Positions 17,751 to 27,049 of a DNA stretch of 64,000 nucleotides are shown piece after piece (positions within the stretch are counted from its first letter, which is position 1; every line of letters begins with the position of its first letter). The translations under genes were made by a program, and so were the position numbers. The notes under the pieces are model-generated. The model worked only from the letters and a program-made list of their open reading frames with translations, was not told where the DNA came from and made no database searches. Source of the stretch: Mucilaginibacter conchicola (GTDB taxonomy: Bacteria > Bacteroidota > Bacteroidia > Sphingobacteriales > Sphingobacteriaceae); NCBI RefSeq assembly GCF_003432115.1, contig NZ_QWDC01000002.1, positions 620,001 through 684,000 on the forward strand. The letters run 5' to 3'.

Positions 17751-17758
17751 TATTTTTG
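17751..17758 (+). promoter_or_regulatory. Candidate -7 box (TAnnTTTG) for metK
   Basis: The plus strand reads TATTTTTG, an exact match to the TAnnTTTG consensus, just upstream of the riboswitch. A transcript starting a few bases downstream would begin with the aptamer. A TTTG lies upstream, but the spacing is only 13 bases, which is shorter than usual, so the -33 box is uncertain. Confidence 0.45.
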
Positions 17759-17765
17759 CCACCCG

Positions 17766-17840
17766 AAAGTGGACTGATTTAATGCCTTTACATACTCAAA
17801 GGCTGGATTGCAACCACGTAAAAAAGTGCTAACCCTGCTC
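17766..17840 (+). promoter_or_regulatory. SAM-II-like riboswitch upstream of metK
   Basis: The leader of metK contains the SAM-II core in order. GTGG (17769-17772) is followed by CTGATTTAA, then ATTGCAACCACG, whose CCAC (17814-17817) pairs with GTGG, then an A-run and GTGCTAA (17826-17832). These elements match the known SAM-II core (CUGAUUUAA, AUUGCAA, GCUAA). A small hairpin, GCCTTT (17784-17789) pairing with AAAGGC (17798-17803), is inserted in the loop where compact SAM-II aptamers have few bases. SAM-II is best known from Alphaproteobacteria; placement before SAM synthetase makes feedback control by SAM likely. The call is by eye, without a covariance-model search. Confidence 0.82.
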
Positions 17841-17906
17841 TCCTTTTTACAGCGATTCAACAATAAATCTCTTACCTTTCGGCTTTAACGTTTTATACAT
17901 TATTAT

Positions 17907-19157
17907 ATGTCATATTTATTTACATCGGAGTCTGTTTCAGAAGGGCATCCGGATAAAGTTGCCGACCAAATATCTGATGCGTTAATTGATAACTTCCTGG
18001 CTTTTGACCCGGAATCAAAAGTAGCGTGCGAAACTTTGGTTACTACCGGCCAGGTGATACTTGCCGGCGAGGTAAAATCAAAAACTTATTTAGACGTTCA
18101 AAAAATTGCCCGCGATGTAATTAACCGTATTGGTTATACCAAAGGCGAATATATGTTTGATGGTAACTCTTGTGGTGTGCTATCGGCTATCCACGAGCAA
18201 TCACCGGATATTAACCAGGGTGTTGACCGCACAAGCAAAGAAGAGCAAGGTGCCGGCGACCAGGGTATGATGTTTGGCTACGCTACCAGCGAAACCGACA
18301 ACTATATGCCGCTTGCGCTGGATATCGCTCACGCTTTATTGCGCGAGCTTGCTGCTATCCGCCGCGAAAACACCGACATCAAATACCTTCGCCCGGATGC
18401 AAAATCACAGGTGACTTTGGAGTACAACAACGACAACCAGCCACAACGCATTGATGCCATTGTTATATCAACCCAGCACGATGATTTTGCTGAAGAGAAA
18501 GAAATGTTAGAAAAGATCAAAAACGATATCATCAGCATTTTGATCCCTCGTGTTAAGGCTAAATATCCAAAATACGCACACTTCTTTAACAACGATATTA
18601 AATATCACATTAACCCAACCGGTAAATTTGTTATTGGTGGCCCGCATGGCGATACCGGCTTAACCGGCCGTAAGATCATTGTGGACACCTACGGTGGTAA
18701 AGGCGCACACGGTGGTGGTGCTTTTTCTGGTAAAGACCCATCAAAAGTTGACCGCTCTGCTGCTTATGCAACCCGCCACATTGCCAAGAACCTGGTAGCT
18801 GCCGGTGTTTGCAGCGAGGTGTTGGTACAGGTATCATACGCTATAGGCGTGGCGCAGCCAATGGGTATTTACGTAAATACTTACGGCACTGCTAAAGTTG
18901 GTTTAACTGATGGCGAGATCGCTAAAAAAGTTGAAGCTATCTTTAACATGACCCCTTACGCTATCGAAACCCGCTTTAAACTGCGTAACCCTATCTACAG
19001 CGAAACTGCTGCTTACGGTCACTTCGGTCGCCCTAACGAAACGGTTACCAAATCATTTAACGCACACGATGGCAGCGTAGTAACCCGCGAGGTAGAACTG
19101 TTTACCTGGGAGAAACTTGACTACGTAGACCAGGTTAAAAGCGCCTTCGGTTTGTAA
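17907..19157 (+). CDS. metK: S-adenosylmethionine synthetase
   Basis: MetK makes S-adenosylmethionine from methionine and ATP. The 416-residue product has the N-terminal [19 protein letters not shown] (near 7-25), the [12 protein letters not shown] signature (near 115-126), and [19 protein letters not shown] (near 269-287). Catalytic and ATP-binding segments are intact and the length is normal. It is preceded by a SAM-II-like riboswitch and followed by a strong terminator, so it is a monocistronic, SAM-regulated unit. Confidence 0.98.
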   Translation: MSYLFTSESVSEGHPDKVADQISDALIDNFLAFDPESKVACETLVTTGQVILAGEVKSKTYLDVQKIARDVINRIGYTKGEYMFDGNSCGVLSAIHEQSPDINQGVDRTSKEEQGAGDQGMMFGYATSETDNYMPLALDIAHALLRELAAIRRENTDIKYLRPDAKSQVTLEYNNDNQPQRIDAIVISTQHDDFAEEKEMLEKIKNDIISILIPRVKAKYPKYAHFFNNDIKYHINPTGKFVIGGPHGDTGLTGRKIIVDTYGGKGAHGGGAFSGKDPSKVDRSAAYATRHIAKNLVAAGVCSEVLVQVSYAIGVAQPMGIYVNTYGTAKVGLTDGEIAKKVEAIFNMTPYAIETRFKLRNPIYSETAAYGHFGRPNETVTKSFNAHDGSVVTREVELFTWEKLDYVDQVKSAFGL

Positions 19158-19184
19158 TATTATATATCGATATAGATTTTTCAG

Positions 19185-19217
19185 AATAGCGGCGGGTTTT
19201 ACCCGTCGCTATTTTTG
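19185..19217 (+). terminator. Rho-independent terminator after metK
   Basis: AATAGCGGCGGGT pairs with ACCCGTCGCTATT around a three-base loop and is followed by a T-run. It begins 28 bases after the metK stop and ends before the next gene. Confidence 0.9.
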
Positions 19218-19247
19218 TTTAGCGCCAATTATCAGCAACTTAGTGTT

Positions 19248-19814
19248 ATGAAACTACAGCCTAAACTGACAATTAACCTTTGCCTGCTGCTTTTCCTCAT
19301 TACGAGCACAATTGCAGTGTACGGACAAAGGAAAAAAAAGGATGCTAATTATTATTTCAATGAGGCGCTAATAAGAGAAAAAGTTTCTCCTGGAAATCCT
19401 TACGTAGACTCTATATTCAGGAGCTGTATAAAGCTTTATTCAAAAGCAATCAAATTAAATCCTCGTTTCTGTGGTGCTTATGCAAACAGGGCATGGCTTT
19501 ATTCAGAACTCAAAGACTACAAAAATGAGCTTTACGATCTGACACAAGCCATACGGTATTGCGCTCCGGCTGAGAAACTGATGCTACGTGAACTGAGAGC
19601 TGGAACATATTATCGTCTTGGGCAGTACAAAAACTCGATAAGGGATTATAATCAAACTATTCCCTTCGACAAAAATCAAGCTAATCTTTATTCGGGGCGT
19701 GCCATGTGCTACTGGAAACTGGGCGAAAAAGATAAAGCCTGTATCGATTACAAAAAAGCCTTAGGTTTGGATCCAAAAGTTGCGGAAGATAAAGAGTTTT
19801 TGGATTGTAACTGA
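19248..19814 (+). CDS. TPR-repeat protein with signal peptide
   Basis: This 188-residue protein starts with a hydrophobic signal segment (MKLQPKLTINLCLLLFLITS, probable cleavage after VYG) followed by TPR repeats. Clear repeats are KLNPRFCGAYANRAWLYSEL and DKNQANLYSGRAMCYWKLGE, then a third ending ALGLDPKVAEDKEFLDC. The first in-frame TTG is at 19215, but the ATG at 19248 gives a proper signal peptide and is preferred. Function unknown; a periplasmic or outer-membrane adaptor role is possible. Confidence 0.8.
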   Translation: MKLQPKLTINLCLLLFLITSTIAVYGQRKKKDANYYFNEALIREKVSPGNPYVDSIFRSCIKLYSKAIKLNPRFCGAYANRAWLYSELKDYKNELYDLTQAIRYCAPAEKLMLRELRAGTYYRLGQYKNSIRDYNQTIPFDKNQANLYSGRAMCYWKLGEKDKACIDYKKALGLDPKVAEDKEFLDCN

Positions 19815-19848
19815 TTTACATTTTTTTAAGAACCGGCGTTAACTCACC

Positions 19849-20778
19849 ATGACCAATAAAACCCCATCAGCTTTTCTTGTAGCGTTTGCCTTCTTCGCTA
19901 TTTATGTGGTGTGGGGTGCTACGTATTTGGCGGTGATTTACGGGTTAAAAACCATACCGCCTTTTATACTGGTGGGCTTGCGTTATGCCGCGGCGGGGCT
20001 GATATTGATGGCTTGGTGCAAGATCAAAAAAGAGAAACTCCCAAAGTGGAAATATCTTTGGCGACATGCACTCAGTGGCACCATGATGCTGGTTGGCGGC
20101 ACAGGCATGATAGCCTGGGCCGAGCAATACATCAGCTCTGGGCAGGCAGCCATACTGGTGGCTACCGAGCCACTGATATTTTTACTGGTTGATAAAAAGC
20201 GCTGGCCCGAATATTTTTCCAATAAATACATCCTCAGCGGATTGGTCATCGGCTTTACCGGCATCTTCTTGTTCCTTAAACTCGGCGTTACCGAAACCAA
20301 TACCTCATCAATGGCCATTATTGCCAGCGTGGTGGTTATCATCAGCGCGCTGATCTGGGTGTTAGGATCGTTAATTACCAAAGATGCAAAAGGCGACAGC
20401 TCTACGGTGATGAACGCTTCGGTGCAATTAATTTCGGCGGGGATAGCTTGCGCCATCATCATCGCCATAAAAGGAGAGTACATCGGCTTTTCTTTCGGCA
20501 AAGTAAGTATGGAAAGCTGGGGTGGATTATTGTTCCTGATCGTGATGGGGTCATTGGTGGCCTATCTTTCGTTTATATGGCTTATCGGCATTAAGCCACC
20601 TGCTGTGGTAAGCACCCATACTTACGTTAACCCTGTAGTGGCCGTACTTTTGGGCTGGCTGTTTATTAACGAGCCGGTAAATGGGCAACAGCTTTTATGC
20701 TTGCTCATCATACTGGTGGGTATATTACTGGTTAACGTGCCCGGCTACATGAAAAAGAAACAGGAAATATCTGCCTGA
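19849..20778 (+). CDS. EamA/DMT-superfamily transporter
   Basis: The 309-residue protein has ten predicted membrane helices in two EamA repeats. It begins AFFAIYVVWGATYLAVIYGL, very typical of the YedA/RhaT-like drug/metabolite transporters, and repeat two ends near TYVNPVVAVLLGWLFINEPV (about 262-281). Substrate cannot be assigned; many relatives export amino acids or small metabolites. It is followed 38 bases later by the ROK gene. Confidence 0.9.
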   Translation: MTNKTPSAFLVAFAFFAIYVVWGATYLAVIYGLKTIPPFILVGLRYAAAGLILMAWCKIKKEKLPKWKYLWRHALSGTMMLVGGTGMIAWAEQYISSGQAAILVATEPLIFLLVDKKRWPEYFSNKYILSGLVIGFTGIFLFLKLGVTETNTSSMAIIASVVVIISALIWVLGSLITKDAKGDSSTVMNASVQLISAGIACAIIIAIKGEYIGFSFGKVSMESWGGLLFLIVMGSLVAYLSFIWLIGIKPPAVVSTHTYVNPVVAVLLGWLFINEPVNGQQLLCLLIILVGILLVNVPGYMKKKQEISA

Positions 20779-20816
20779 CTTGTTCACTGCTCAACAATTT
20801 CCTGCATCTTTAAATT

Positions 20817-21674
20817 ATGGACGGTTTAAACATCATCGGTATCGATCTTGGCGCAACCAACGTGCGCGGCGCAATAGTAAACAATGGCAATCTATCTGAA
20901 ATTATAGCGTCGCCCATCCAAAGCCAGGGTAGCGAGAGGGATGTTTTGGATGATATCTGCGGCATTATAGATACTCTGGTAAGTCAGCAGCTTGCCAAAG
21001 CCATCGGCATTGGTGTACCCAGCATGGTTGATGTTAAAGAAGGCATTGTGTACGATGTGCAAAATATCCCCTCATGGAAAGAAGTGCATCTGAAACACAT
21101 CCTCGAAGAGAAATACAATATACCTGTATATATAAACAACGATGCCAACTGCTTTGCCATAGGCGAATATTACTATGGCAAAGGGCAGGGCTATGATAGC
21201 ATGATAGGCCTTACCCAAGGCACCGGCCTGGGAGCAGGCATCATCGTAAACAAACATCTGTACAGCGGGCGCAACTGTGGCGCCGGCGAGTTTGGCCTGC
21301 TGCCTTACATGGATAGCGTGCTGGATTTTTATGCAGGCGGCTCGTTCTTTACCCTCACCAAAGGCATTAACGGTAAAGAAGTTTATCAGAAAGCATTACA
21401 GAACAATGCACAGGCACTTGAACTTTATGCAGAGTATGGCCGCCATGTGGGCTACGCTATAAAAGCCATTATGTACACTTACGACCCTGAACTGATAGTA
21501 CTTGGTGGCTCGGCAAGTAAGGGTTACCCGTTTTTTGAAAAAACCATGTGGCAAGAGATCAACACCCTCGCATATCCGCGTGCCGTACAAAATTTAAGAA
21601 TAGAAGTATCGGCATTAGAAAACAGCGGCATACTTGGGGCAGCGGCCCTATATCTTGATTCGGCAAGGGTATAA
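20817..21674 (+). CDS. ROK-family protein (sugar kinase-like)
   Basis: ROK proteins are sugar kinases or sugar-responsive repressors. The 285-residue product has the phosphate-binding GIDLGATNVRGAIV (about 7-20), the sugar-site stretch NNDANCFAIGEYYYG (about 103-117), and GLTQGTGLGAGIIVN (about 126-140). The usual GHxxx motif and the downstream Cys-rich zinc site (CxCGxxGC) are not visible; the equivalent region reads GAGEFGLLPYMDSVLDFYAG. There is no DNA-binding domain, so a kinase is likelier than a repressor. Specificity is unknown. Confidence 0.85.
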   Translation: MDGLNIIGIDLGATNVRGAIVNNGNLSEIIASPIQSQGSERDVLDDICGIIDTLVSQQLAKAIGIGVPSMVDVKEGIVYDVQNIPSWKEVHLKHILEEKYNIPVYINNDANCFAIGEYYYGKGQGYDSMIGLTQGTGLGAGIIVNKHLYSGRNCGAGEFGLLPYMDSVLDFYAGGSFFTLTKGINGKEVYQKALQNNAQALELYAEYGRHVGYAIKAIMYTYDPELIVLGGSASKGYPFFEKTMWQEINTLAYPRAVQNLRIEVSALENSGILGAAALYLDSARV

Positions 21675-21952
21675 AAAACGAAATCCCCCGGTGCTCGCCA
21701 CCAGAGGATTTCAACCTAAACCTTATCACAATTACCCGGCAAGGATGCCGGTATAATGAACCGCAAAGTAACAATTTATAGTTGGCTTTTACAGCCATTT
21801 AATGAAATTCTAATCTGAATTTTACAAAACATGGTATTTTATTCGCGTAATCTCTAAAAAACAAGAAAAGAAGCCTGTTTTTTTGCCTGCTAAACAGATA
21901 TATGTCAGTTTAGCATTTAATCTTCGAGGCTTTTGGGGTGGATAAAAAAGAA
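21675..21952. other. Intergenic between the ROK gene and tssK
   Basis: About 320 bases separate the ROK stop from the tssK stop (the last part is the tssK terminator). The left half contains two hairpins: a stem of CCGGCA with TGCCGG (about 21735-21753) and a longer one, GAAATCC...GGATTTC, with an inner GGTG/CACC stem (about 21681-21713). On the minus strand the second hairpin is followed by TTTTTT, so it reads as a terminator there. The right half is A/T-rich and shows no gene. The 20-codon frame starting near 21756 has no support. Confidence 0.5.
21676..21770 (-). ncRNA. Candidate small RNA (two hairpins plus T-run)
   Basis: Read on the minus strand, a short hairpin (CCGGCA/TGCCGG) is followed by a longer hairpin with a GGTG/CACC inner stem, then a six-T tract. 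No gene ends just upstream on this strand, so the terminator is unexplained unless a small RNA is made. A TTACTTTG sequence near the 5' end only weakly resembles a -7 box. I do not recognise the family. Confidence 0.3.
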
Positions 21953-21985
21953 AAGCCGCCTTATTTTCATAAGGCGGCTTCCATA
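21953..21985 (-). terminator. Terminator after tssK
   Basis: AAGCCGCCTTAT pairs with ATAAGGCGGCTT around a TTTC loop (21953-21980). On the minus strand it is followed by TTTTCTTTTTT. It lies 16 bases past the tssK stop. Confidence 0.85.
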
Positions 21986-21996
21986 AATAACGGTTG

Positions 21997-23142
21997 TTAA
22001 TCAAGTAATGTCCATGTTCGCTTGGCTTGTACGGCTTGTACAACCTGCTGCTCGGCAACAACAATGTTTTCTTTGCGCTGGCCAATATATTCTAACGTGC
22101 TCAATTTGTTCCACAACGCTATTAAAACACGCATAAACTCTTCAATAGTGGTCATGGCGGCGCCAATATCATGATGGTTGTATACTATCTCTATCAATCG
22201 CGCCAGCAGCTCTTCAAAATTACCGGGGGTAACATCCTTCCACTCGTAAAAATACTTTAGCAACTCCTCGCGCTCGTTACCGGCAATACTTTTTATGGTG
22301 CTGAAAAAAACATGCGCCATCTCAGAAAAATAACCCACCATTACCAGCGGTGGCTGGTGGTGTACCATATTGCGGTAAGGAAAGTAAATGCGCGCAATAA
22401 AATCAAGCATCTTATCGCAAAGCGTTTTTACATTTTTACCGATGGTTGAGATATTATCCTTAGAGGTGATCTTATCAATAATACGGAATGACAGTAACTG
22501 AAAATCGTTGAGTTGATTGCTAAAGTGTTCGTAGTATTTGATCAGATCGGGGCTGCTCAGGATACAGGTTGATGGCGGGATATAGCTTTTTACCACCTCA
22601 ATTCCTGCACCGTTACGCACAAACTTGCCCACTTCCAAATAATTATTGCTGCGGGCACTTATTTGTGATGCCGGCAATATGGTAATACCGTACTGGTTAT
22701 CCACCTCAGGATATCTCAACGGAGATTCCTCGGCGTTTGGCTTTCCCGAGGCTACGCGCTGGTGAGGATCTACAGTTAAAATAATATAGTAGGTCTCGGC
22801 GCCATCGCTACCCAGCTCATTGCTAAAGTAATGGTTAAACACCATTTCTTCGCCCATGGCTGCAGGAGATATAAATATGCGGTAACCTTCGGCAGTTACG
22901 GCATTACATTGTTTAATTTTTATCTGGATGCTGTTAGCGGGCCTTTCAGTTACCTGTATATCAAGCGATATCTGTTCACCGTTAAAAGGGGGCAGCAAAC
23001 CAAAGTTGTTAGTGTTTAGTGTAAGCGAATTGCTGTCTCTAACAATGTCCTGTATAAAGTCATCAGTCTGTACAAAATGGTCGCTGGAGATCTTCATCCC
23101 ATCAACCCAGTTTACAGCGCGGTATTTTATAGGCAAAATCAT
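21997..23142 (-). CDS. tssK: Type VI secretion baseplate subunit TssK
   Basis: TssK connects the baseplate to the envelope complex of the T6SS. The 381-residue protein begins ILPIKYRAVNWVDGMKISSDHF, which resembles the family N-terminus (a W-x-x-G/D-x-x start and HF). It then runs as a beta-rich N-terminal half and a helical C-terminal half. It is somewhat shorter than the roughly 440-residue proteobacterial protein, as expected for the Bacteroidota subtype iii. It lies just downstream of tssN on the minus strand. Confidence 0.85.
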   Translation of the reverse strand: MILPIKYRAVNWVDGMKISSDHFVQTDDFIQDIVRDSNSLTLNTNNFGLLPPFNGEQISLDIQVTERPANSIQIKIKQCNAVTAEGYRIFISPAAMGEEMVFNHYFSNELGSDGAETYYIILTVDPHQRVASGKPNAEESPLRYPEVDNQYGITILPASQISARSNNYLEVGKFVRNGAGIEVVKSYIPPSTCILSSPDLIKYYEHFSNQLNDFQLLSFRIIDKITSKDNISTIGKNVKTLCDKMLDFIARIYFPYRNMVHHQPPLVMVGYFSEMAHVFFSTIKSIAGNEREELLKYFYEWKDVTPGNFEELLARLIEIVYNHHDIGAAMTTIEEFMRVLIALWNKLSTLEYIGQRKENIVVAEQQVVQAVQAKRTWTLLD

Positions 23143-23159
23143 ACTTTAAAGTTTTGGTA

Positions 23160-24050
23160 TTATAAATAAACAGCCTGGTCGCCCGCTTTTTCAGGCGTGC
23201 TTACAATCTCAGATACCCGCTTTGCAAAGATCGGGAACTTCTCAGTTATCTTATTTTGTTCAATATCCAGGTCGGGATCAATAAACTGTCGCTGCTTAAA
23301 AAACGACGGTTTAATGTAAAATATCCATTTATAGCTTTCATTATTATATAAGTGCTCGATCTTAGATTCAGGGAACTTCAGGTTATAATCATCAATAAAC
23401 TTCTGGAACCATAAGCCAAAGTTCATATTTCGCGGAGCCTTGGCTTTCACCTTAAGCGGCTCTTCATCAGCGGTGTGCTTATATAGGTTTACCTCTAACA
23501 CCAGCAATTTATTAAAATCAAGGTGCTCCATACTGATGTCTTCAGCCACACGCGGGTACTGCCATACTTTGTATATCTCCATCGGGATGTTAAGGAAAGC
23601 AACATACGCCCACCAGAAAACAACAGGCACCAGGAAAACAAACACCGATGATGATGCCCAAACGCCATAACCCAGGTTGTTAAGCCAGTTAAAGCCCAGT
23701 TTAAACAGAAATACACCGAGAATGCACGATATGAGGCAGCAGACAAAGAAAAACACACGTTTTTCTAACAACATCTGCTCATAATAAACCCCAGCCTGCC
23801 ATACAAACAGGGTACCTATAACCAGGTAATAGAACTGGCAAAAGATATAGCCCCAGGGCATAAACTGCAGGTCTAAAAAACCGAGCAAACCGGGCAGGCC
23901 CAGTACAATGCCGGTAAGCAGAATAATTACAATAAGTTTCTTGTTGTTTAGTAGCTTGTTCTTTTTGTTTAAAATAGTCATTACCGCAGTGGAAATAACT
24001 ACAACGAGGGGGAAAAGCAGGTATCTTATAAAAAACGATTTAACGTCCAT
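23160..24050 (-). CDS. tssN: Type VI secretion membrane protein TssN
   Basis: TssN is a multi-pass inner-membrane component specific to Bacteroidota T6SS (subtype iii). The protein from the ATG at 24050 has 296 residues, with about six hydrophobic segments in the first 160 residues (for example FFIRYLLFPLVVVISTAVM and LIVIILLTGIVLGLPGLLGF) and a cytoplasmic C-terminal part rich in charged residues. A longer frame runs upstream to 24119, but the start at 24050 (MDVKSFFIRYLL) puts the first helix at the N-terminus. It is divergent from tssG and 17 bases upstream of tssK. Confidence 0.82.
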   Translation of the reverse strand: MDVKSFFIRYLLFPLVVVISTAVMTILNKKNKLLNNKKLIVIILLTGIVLGLPGLLGFLDLQFMPWGYIFCQFYYLVIGTLFVWQAGVYYEQMLLEKRVFFFVCCLISCILGVFLFKLGFNWLNNLGYGVWASSSVFVFLVPVVFWWAYVAFLNIPMEIYKVWQYPRVAEDISMEHLDFNKLLVLEVNLYKHTADEEPLKVKAKAPRNMNFGLWFQKFIDDYNLKFPESKIEHLYNNESYKWIFYIKPSFFKQRQFIDPDLDIEQNKITEKFPIFAKRVSEIVSTPEKAGDQAVYL

Positions 24051-24164
24051 ACAGCAATAGGGTTGTGGTTCAAATTCACTGAAAATTAAAAAAGTGAAAT
24101 TTGTATAATCAATTACCAATAATTGTGGTTATTGTTTTAAGTAAGACGAAATATTAACATTAAA

Positions 24165-25100
24165 ATGCCACAAAAAAGAGCTAACCGCTTCAATACCGAC
24201 TTTAAAGCCGTAACCCTTGCTGCAGAGTTAATTGAGCAGGGCGAGGTGGATGCCGACAAAGTGATTGTACTGCCGGTTGGCCCGCAGGAACGCGCATACG
24301 CCAAAGAGGTACGCGAAATAAGCACCTATATCTCGGCCTTTCGCGACAGGCCCATGACAGCCATCCGCATTAACCGCGAGGGTTTGTATGATATGCTGCC
24401 CGAAGGTTTGTTCCACTCGCCTCCAAAACCAAGCGAAGGGCTGGATGAAGAAGGCATGATAAAAGACATTGCGGCCCGCCGCGAGGAAGAAAAATACGCA
24501 CGCGCTTTCTTTGCCCCTTTTGAGGCCGAGCTTTATCATATACGCACCATTGTTGAGCTTTACGAGAGCCGGTTGGACAAGAAAAGCGAATACGATGAGC
24601 TGGTAAACATCTTTTTAACCGAGTGGCGGGAGTTTAAATGCTTCACCAATAAACAAATGGTGATATTGATGCACGTTTTGCCGGTGATACACGAGCAGCG
24701 CAATAACCTGCCTTTCATCAGTAATGTGCTGGGGATTATGTTTGAGATGCATTTTGAGTTAGAGTACCGCATTAAAGAAGCCAGCCCATCACCAGAGGCC
24801 GAAGCATTGCAGACCAAACTTGGCCAGGGCATTTTAGGTGTAAACTTTATTGCAGGCTACGTACAGGAACCCGAAGAGGAGCTATCTATAACTATAGGCC
24901 CGCTTAATTCAAAAGAGATGCTGGGCTTTTTGCCGGGCACGCGAACGGCAAAGGCTTTAGAAGTTTTACTATCTTATTTCATCCCGCTGCAAACGGGGTA
25001 TGTAACCCATTACGTAGCCGGGCCGGAGTATCAAAAACTATTACTCGGCCCCGATCAGGAAAATTCCTGCCTGGGTGTTACCACTTACCTTGGCAACTAA
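24165..25100 (+). CDS. tssG: Type VI secretion baseplate subunit TssG (divergent)
   Basis: The 311-residue protein is assigned to TssG mainly by position and shape: it lies between tssN/tssK and tssF/tssE. The N-terminus (NRFNTDFKAVTLAAELIEQG) resembles TssG starts, and it ends SCLGVTTYLGN, like the LGxxTxLG ending of TssG/ImpH proteins. It is on the opposite strand from its baseplate partners and converges with tssF. I could not match a catalytic domain, and none is expected. Assignment is probable, not certain. Confidence 0.72.
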   Translation: MPQKRANRFNTDFKAVTLAAELIEQGEVDADKVIVLPVGPQERAYAKEVREISTYISAFRDRPMTAIRINREGLYDMLPEGLFHSPPKPSEGLDEEGMIKDIAARREEEKYARAFFAPFEAELYHIRTIVELYESRLDKKSEYDELVNIFLTEWREFKCFTNKQMVILMHVLPVIHEQRNNLPFISNVLGIMFEMHFELEYRIKEASPSPEAEALQTKLGQGILGVNFIAGYVQEPEEELSITIGPLNSKEMLGFLPGTRTAKALEVLLSYFIPLQTGYVTHYVAGPEYQKLLLGPDQENSCLGVTTYLGN

Positions 25101-25193
25101 TTAAGCAAGTAAATATTTCATTGCTGCCAACCCTCTCACTTTGTATTCCGTTGGCTAAAGTTAACGGCAATGAGTATGATTTACAGCCGGCAA

Positions 25194-27044
25194 TTAGTTA
25201 AGGAACAACCTGTAGTGCGAGTTGAGCACACTGCGGCTTACCAGTTTTGATTTCAGCAGCTCCAGCAACATATCCCATTCTTCGGCAGAGAGACGTAGGT
25301 TGTCAACAGGTTTCAGGTAAATGTCTACCGTTTTCTGAAAACCCTCTTTGGGGTTTTGCGATACCACCACACCTTTGCCAATTTTAACATCTGTTATTTT
25401 GTTGCCCAGTTCATAATAGCAAAAGCTCACCAAATCAGCCTGGGTAACTATGCGGTCTTTTGTAGTGAGGCCATATTTGTAGGCCTGGATACGCTCGGTA
25501 GCACCAAGGCTGTTACGGCCACCGGTGGTGCTGGTCATCAGTCGCAGGCTTTCATCGCGGATCTTCAGCATTTCAAACTGCTGCAGTTTTGTACCGCGGC
25601 GTATGTTGTTGGCCGCATCGGCAAGGGTTGTCCAGTACTGTAGATACAGCATAGTGGCTTTGTTACCGGGCTTTACTATCAAATAATTGAATGCTCCTGC
25701 CTTATCCTTGGTCATCCGCGATTTACGTTCTATAAGCGCCAAATTCTGTTCAAGGGTTTTCAGCATCCCGCTTAAAAAATCGCTGCCATAGCTGGCAAAG
25801 GCCGCCTTTTCATCACGCAATAATTCAAACAAATACTCAACCAATTGCTGTGCGCTACGGCTATCAAAACGCTCGGCACCGCCATTGCGGATAGAATAGC
25901 TGCCTTCAAAGTTATGCTCGGCCTGGGTATAGGGTATTTCAGAATAATAAGTATTCTTATCATCAAACAGATCTTTCACCGAAAGGAACAACTCACTACC
26001 TGAAGGTTTAACCGGGATAATATTGTTGGTGTCTTTCAATCTATATTTTTGTTCGTACAAACGGCGATTAACCACCGGGAAACAATTTAAAGACAACTGC
26101 AGCTCATCAATTGCCGCGGCAGACATGGCAGCCGGGAAAGTGAGCTTAAGCCAAACACATGGTTTTAATCGCGCCAGTTCTGATGCATTGAAAGTACCTG
26201 CAAACTCTACCGGATAAAGCTTTCTTTGATTTGTGATATCGCCCAGCTTACTATCAGTTATTGTAATGAAACGGTTGTTATAGTATTCCTTAATATCGCG
26301 GGTAAGCAGGTTGATGATATTTTGCTCATGAAAAACCGGGCGGTTCTTTATATCCTGCTCATCGTGGTATTTAAGGCCGGGGCTAAGTTCCAGCTCATTA
26401 TCATCCAGGTAACCTTTAACTACCGATAGCAGGGTGTATAGATCATCGCTGGTGGTGTAATCGGCCCACTCAAAAAACAAAGCTACATTGGTAAGGTTGG
26501 TTAGCTGGGGGCCACACTCAATACCTACCCAAAGGGTATTTACTTCGGCACCATAACCTTGTGATGCATTTAAGATCAAACTTTTGTGTGATGCATCCTG
26601 GTGCTCATACAAATGCCTGCCGCTAAATGTATAGCGTATGCCTGCGTTAAAAACAGCCACATCGCCTACCGGCGAAAAGAAAACATCACTTTCTTCCTGG
26701 CCCTGCTTGGTAGTTTCTTTGGTTGCAGGCCTGCGGTAAAAAAAATGGTTATTTGTGCGCAGCATCTCATGGTTTTCAATAGGCTGCCCTTTTAATACAC
26801 CGTGCGCCGGCAAAGCCGATGTAAGGTAATCTGAGGCCAGTATGCGCGAGATTTTATTGAGCACGCGGTTCTCCAGATTTTTTACATCGTTTGATACGTT
26901 GAAGATCTCGGTGCTTAATGCCTCTATCAGCAACTTCACCATGGGGTCCATATCGTTTACGTTGGTGGTACCCCAAAAATCCATTGCATTGCGCAGCATG
27001 CGCGTGCGTATATCTTCTTTGCTATTGAAAAAAATCGTGCTCAT
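25194..27044 (-). CDS. tssF: Type VI secretion baseplate subunit TssF
   Basis: TssF is a large wedge protein of the T6SS baseplate. The 616-residue protein begins with the family pattern FWGTTNVNDMDPMVKLLIEALSTEI (split as FWGTTNVNDMDPMVKLLIEA near 23-42), and the family-like AFNYLIVKPGNKATML is in the C-terminal half. The C-terminal region has the SxTGGRNSLGATERIQAYKY segment typical of TssF. It lies upstream of tssE in reverse order, 150 bases from the tssE start. Length is close to the family's usual 580-620 residues. Confidence 0.9.
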   Translation of the reverse strand: MSTIFFNSKEDIRTRMLRNAMDFWGTTNVNDMDPMVKLLIEALSTEIFNVSNDVKNLENRVLNKISRILASDYLTSALPAHGVLKGQPIENHEMLRTNNHFFYRRPATKETTKQGQEESDVFFSPVGDVAVFNAGIRYTFSGRHLYEHQDASHKSLILNASQGYGAEVNTLWVGIECGPQLTNLTNVALFFEWADYTTSDDLYTLLSVVKGYLDDNELELSPGLKYHDEQDIKNRPVFHEQNIINLLTRDIKEYYNNRFITITDSKLGDITNQRKLYPVEFAGTFNASELARLKPCVWLKLTFPAAMSAAAIDELQLSLNCFPVVNRRLYEQKYRLKDTNNIIPVKPSGSELFLSVKDLFDDKNTYYSEIPYTQAEHNFEGSYSIRNGGAERFDSRSAQQLVEYLFELLRDEKAAFASYGSDFLSGMLKTLEQNLALIERKSRMTKDKAGAFNYLIVKPGNKATMLYLQYWTTLADAANNIRRGTKLQQFEMLKIRDESLRLMTSTTGGRNSLGATERIQAYKYGLTTKDRIVTQADLVSFCYYELGNKITDVKIGKGVVVSQNPKEGFQKTVDIYLKPVDNLRLSAEEWDMLLELLKSKLVSRSVLNSHYRLFLN

Positions 27045-27049
27045 AAAAT

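Noticed and set aside
21756..21818. Twenty-codon frame starting MNRKVTIYSW
   Set aside because: Too short, no conserved context, and it overlaps the candidate small RNA on the other strand.
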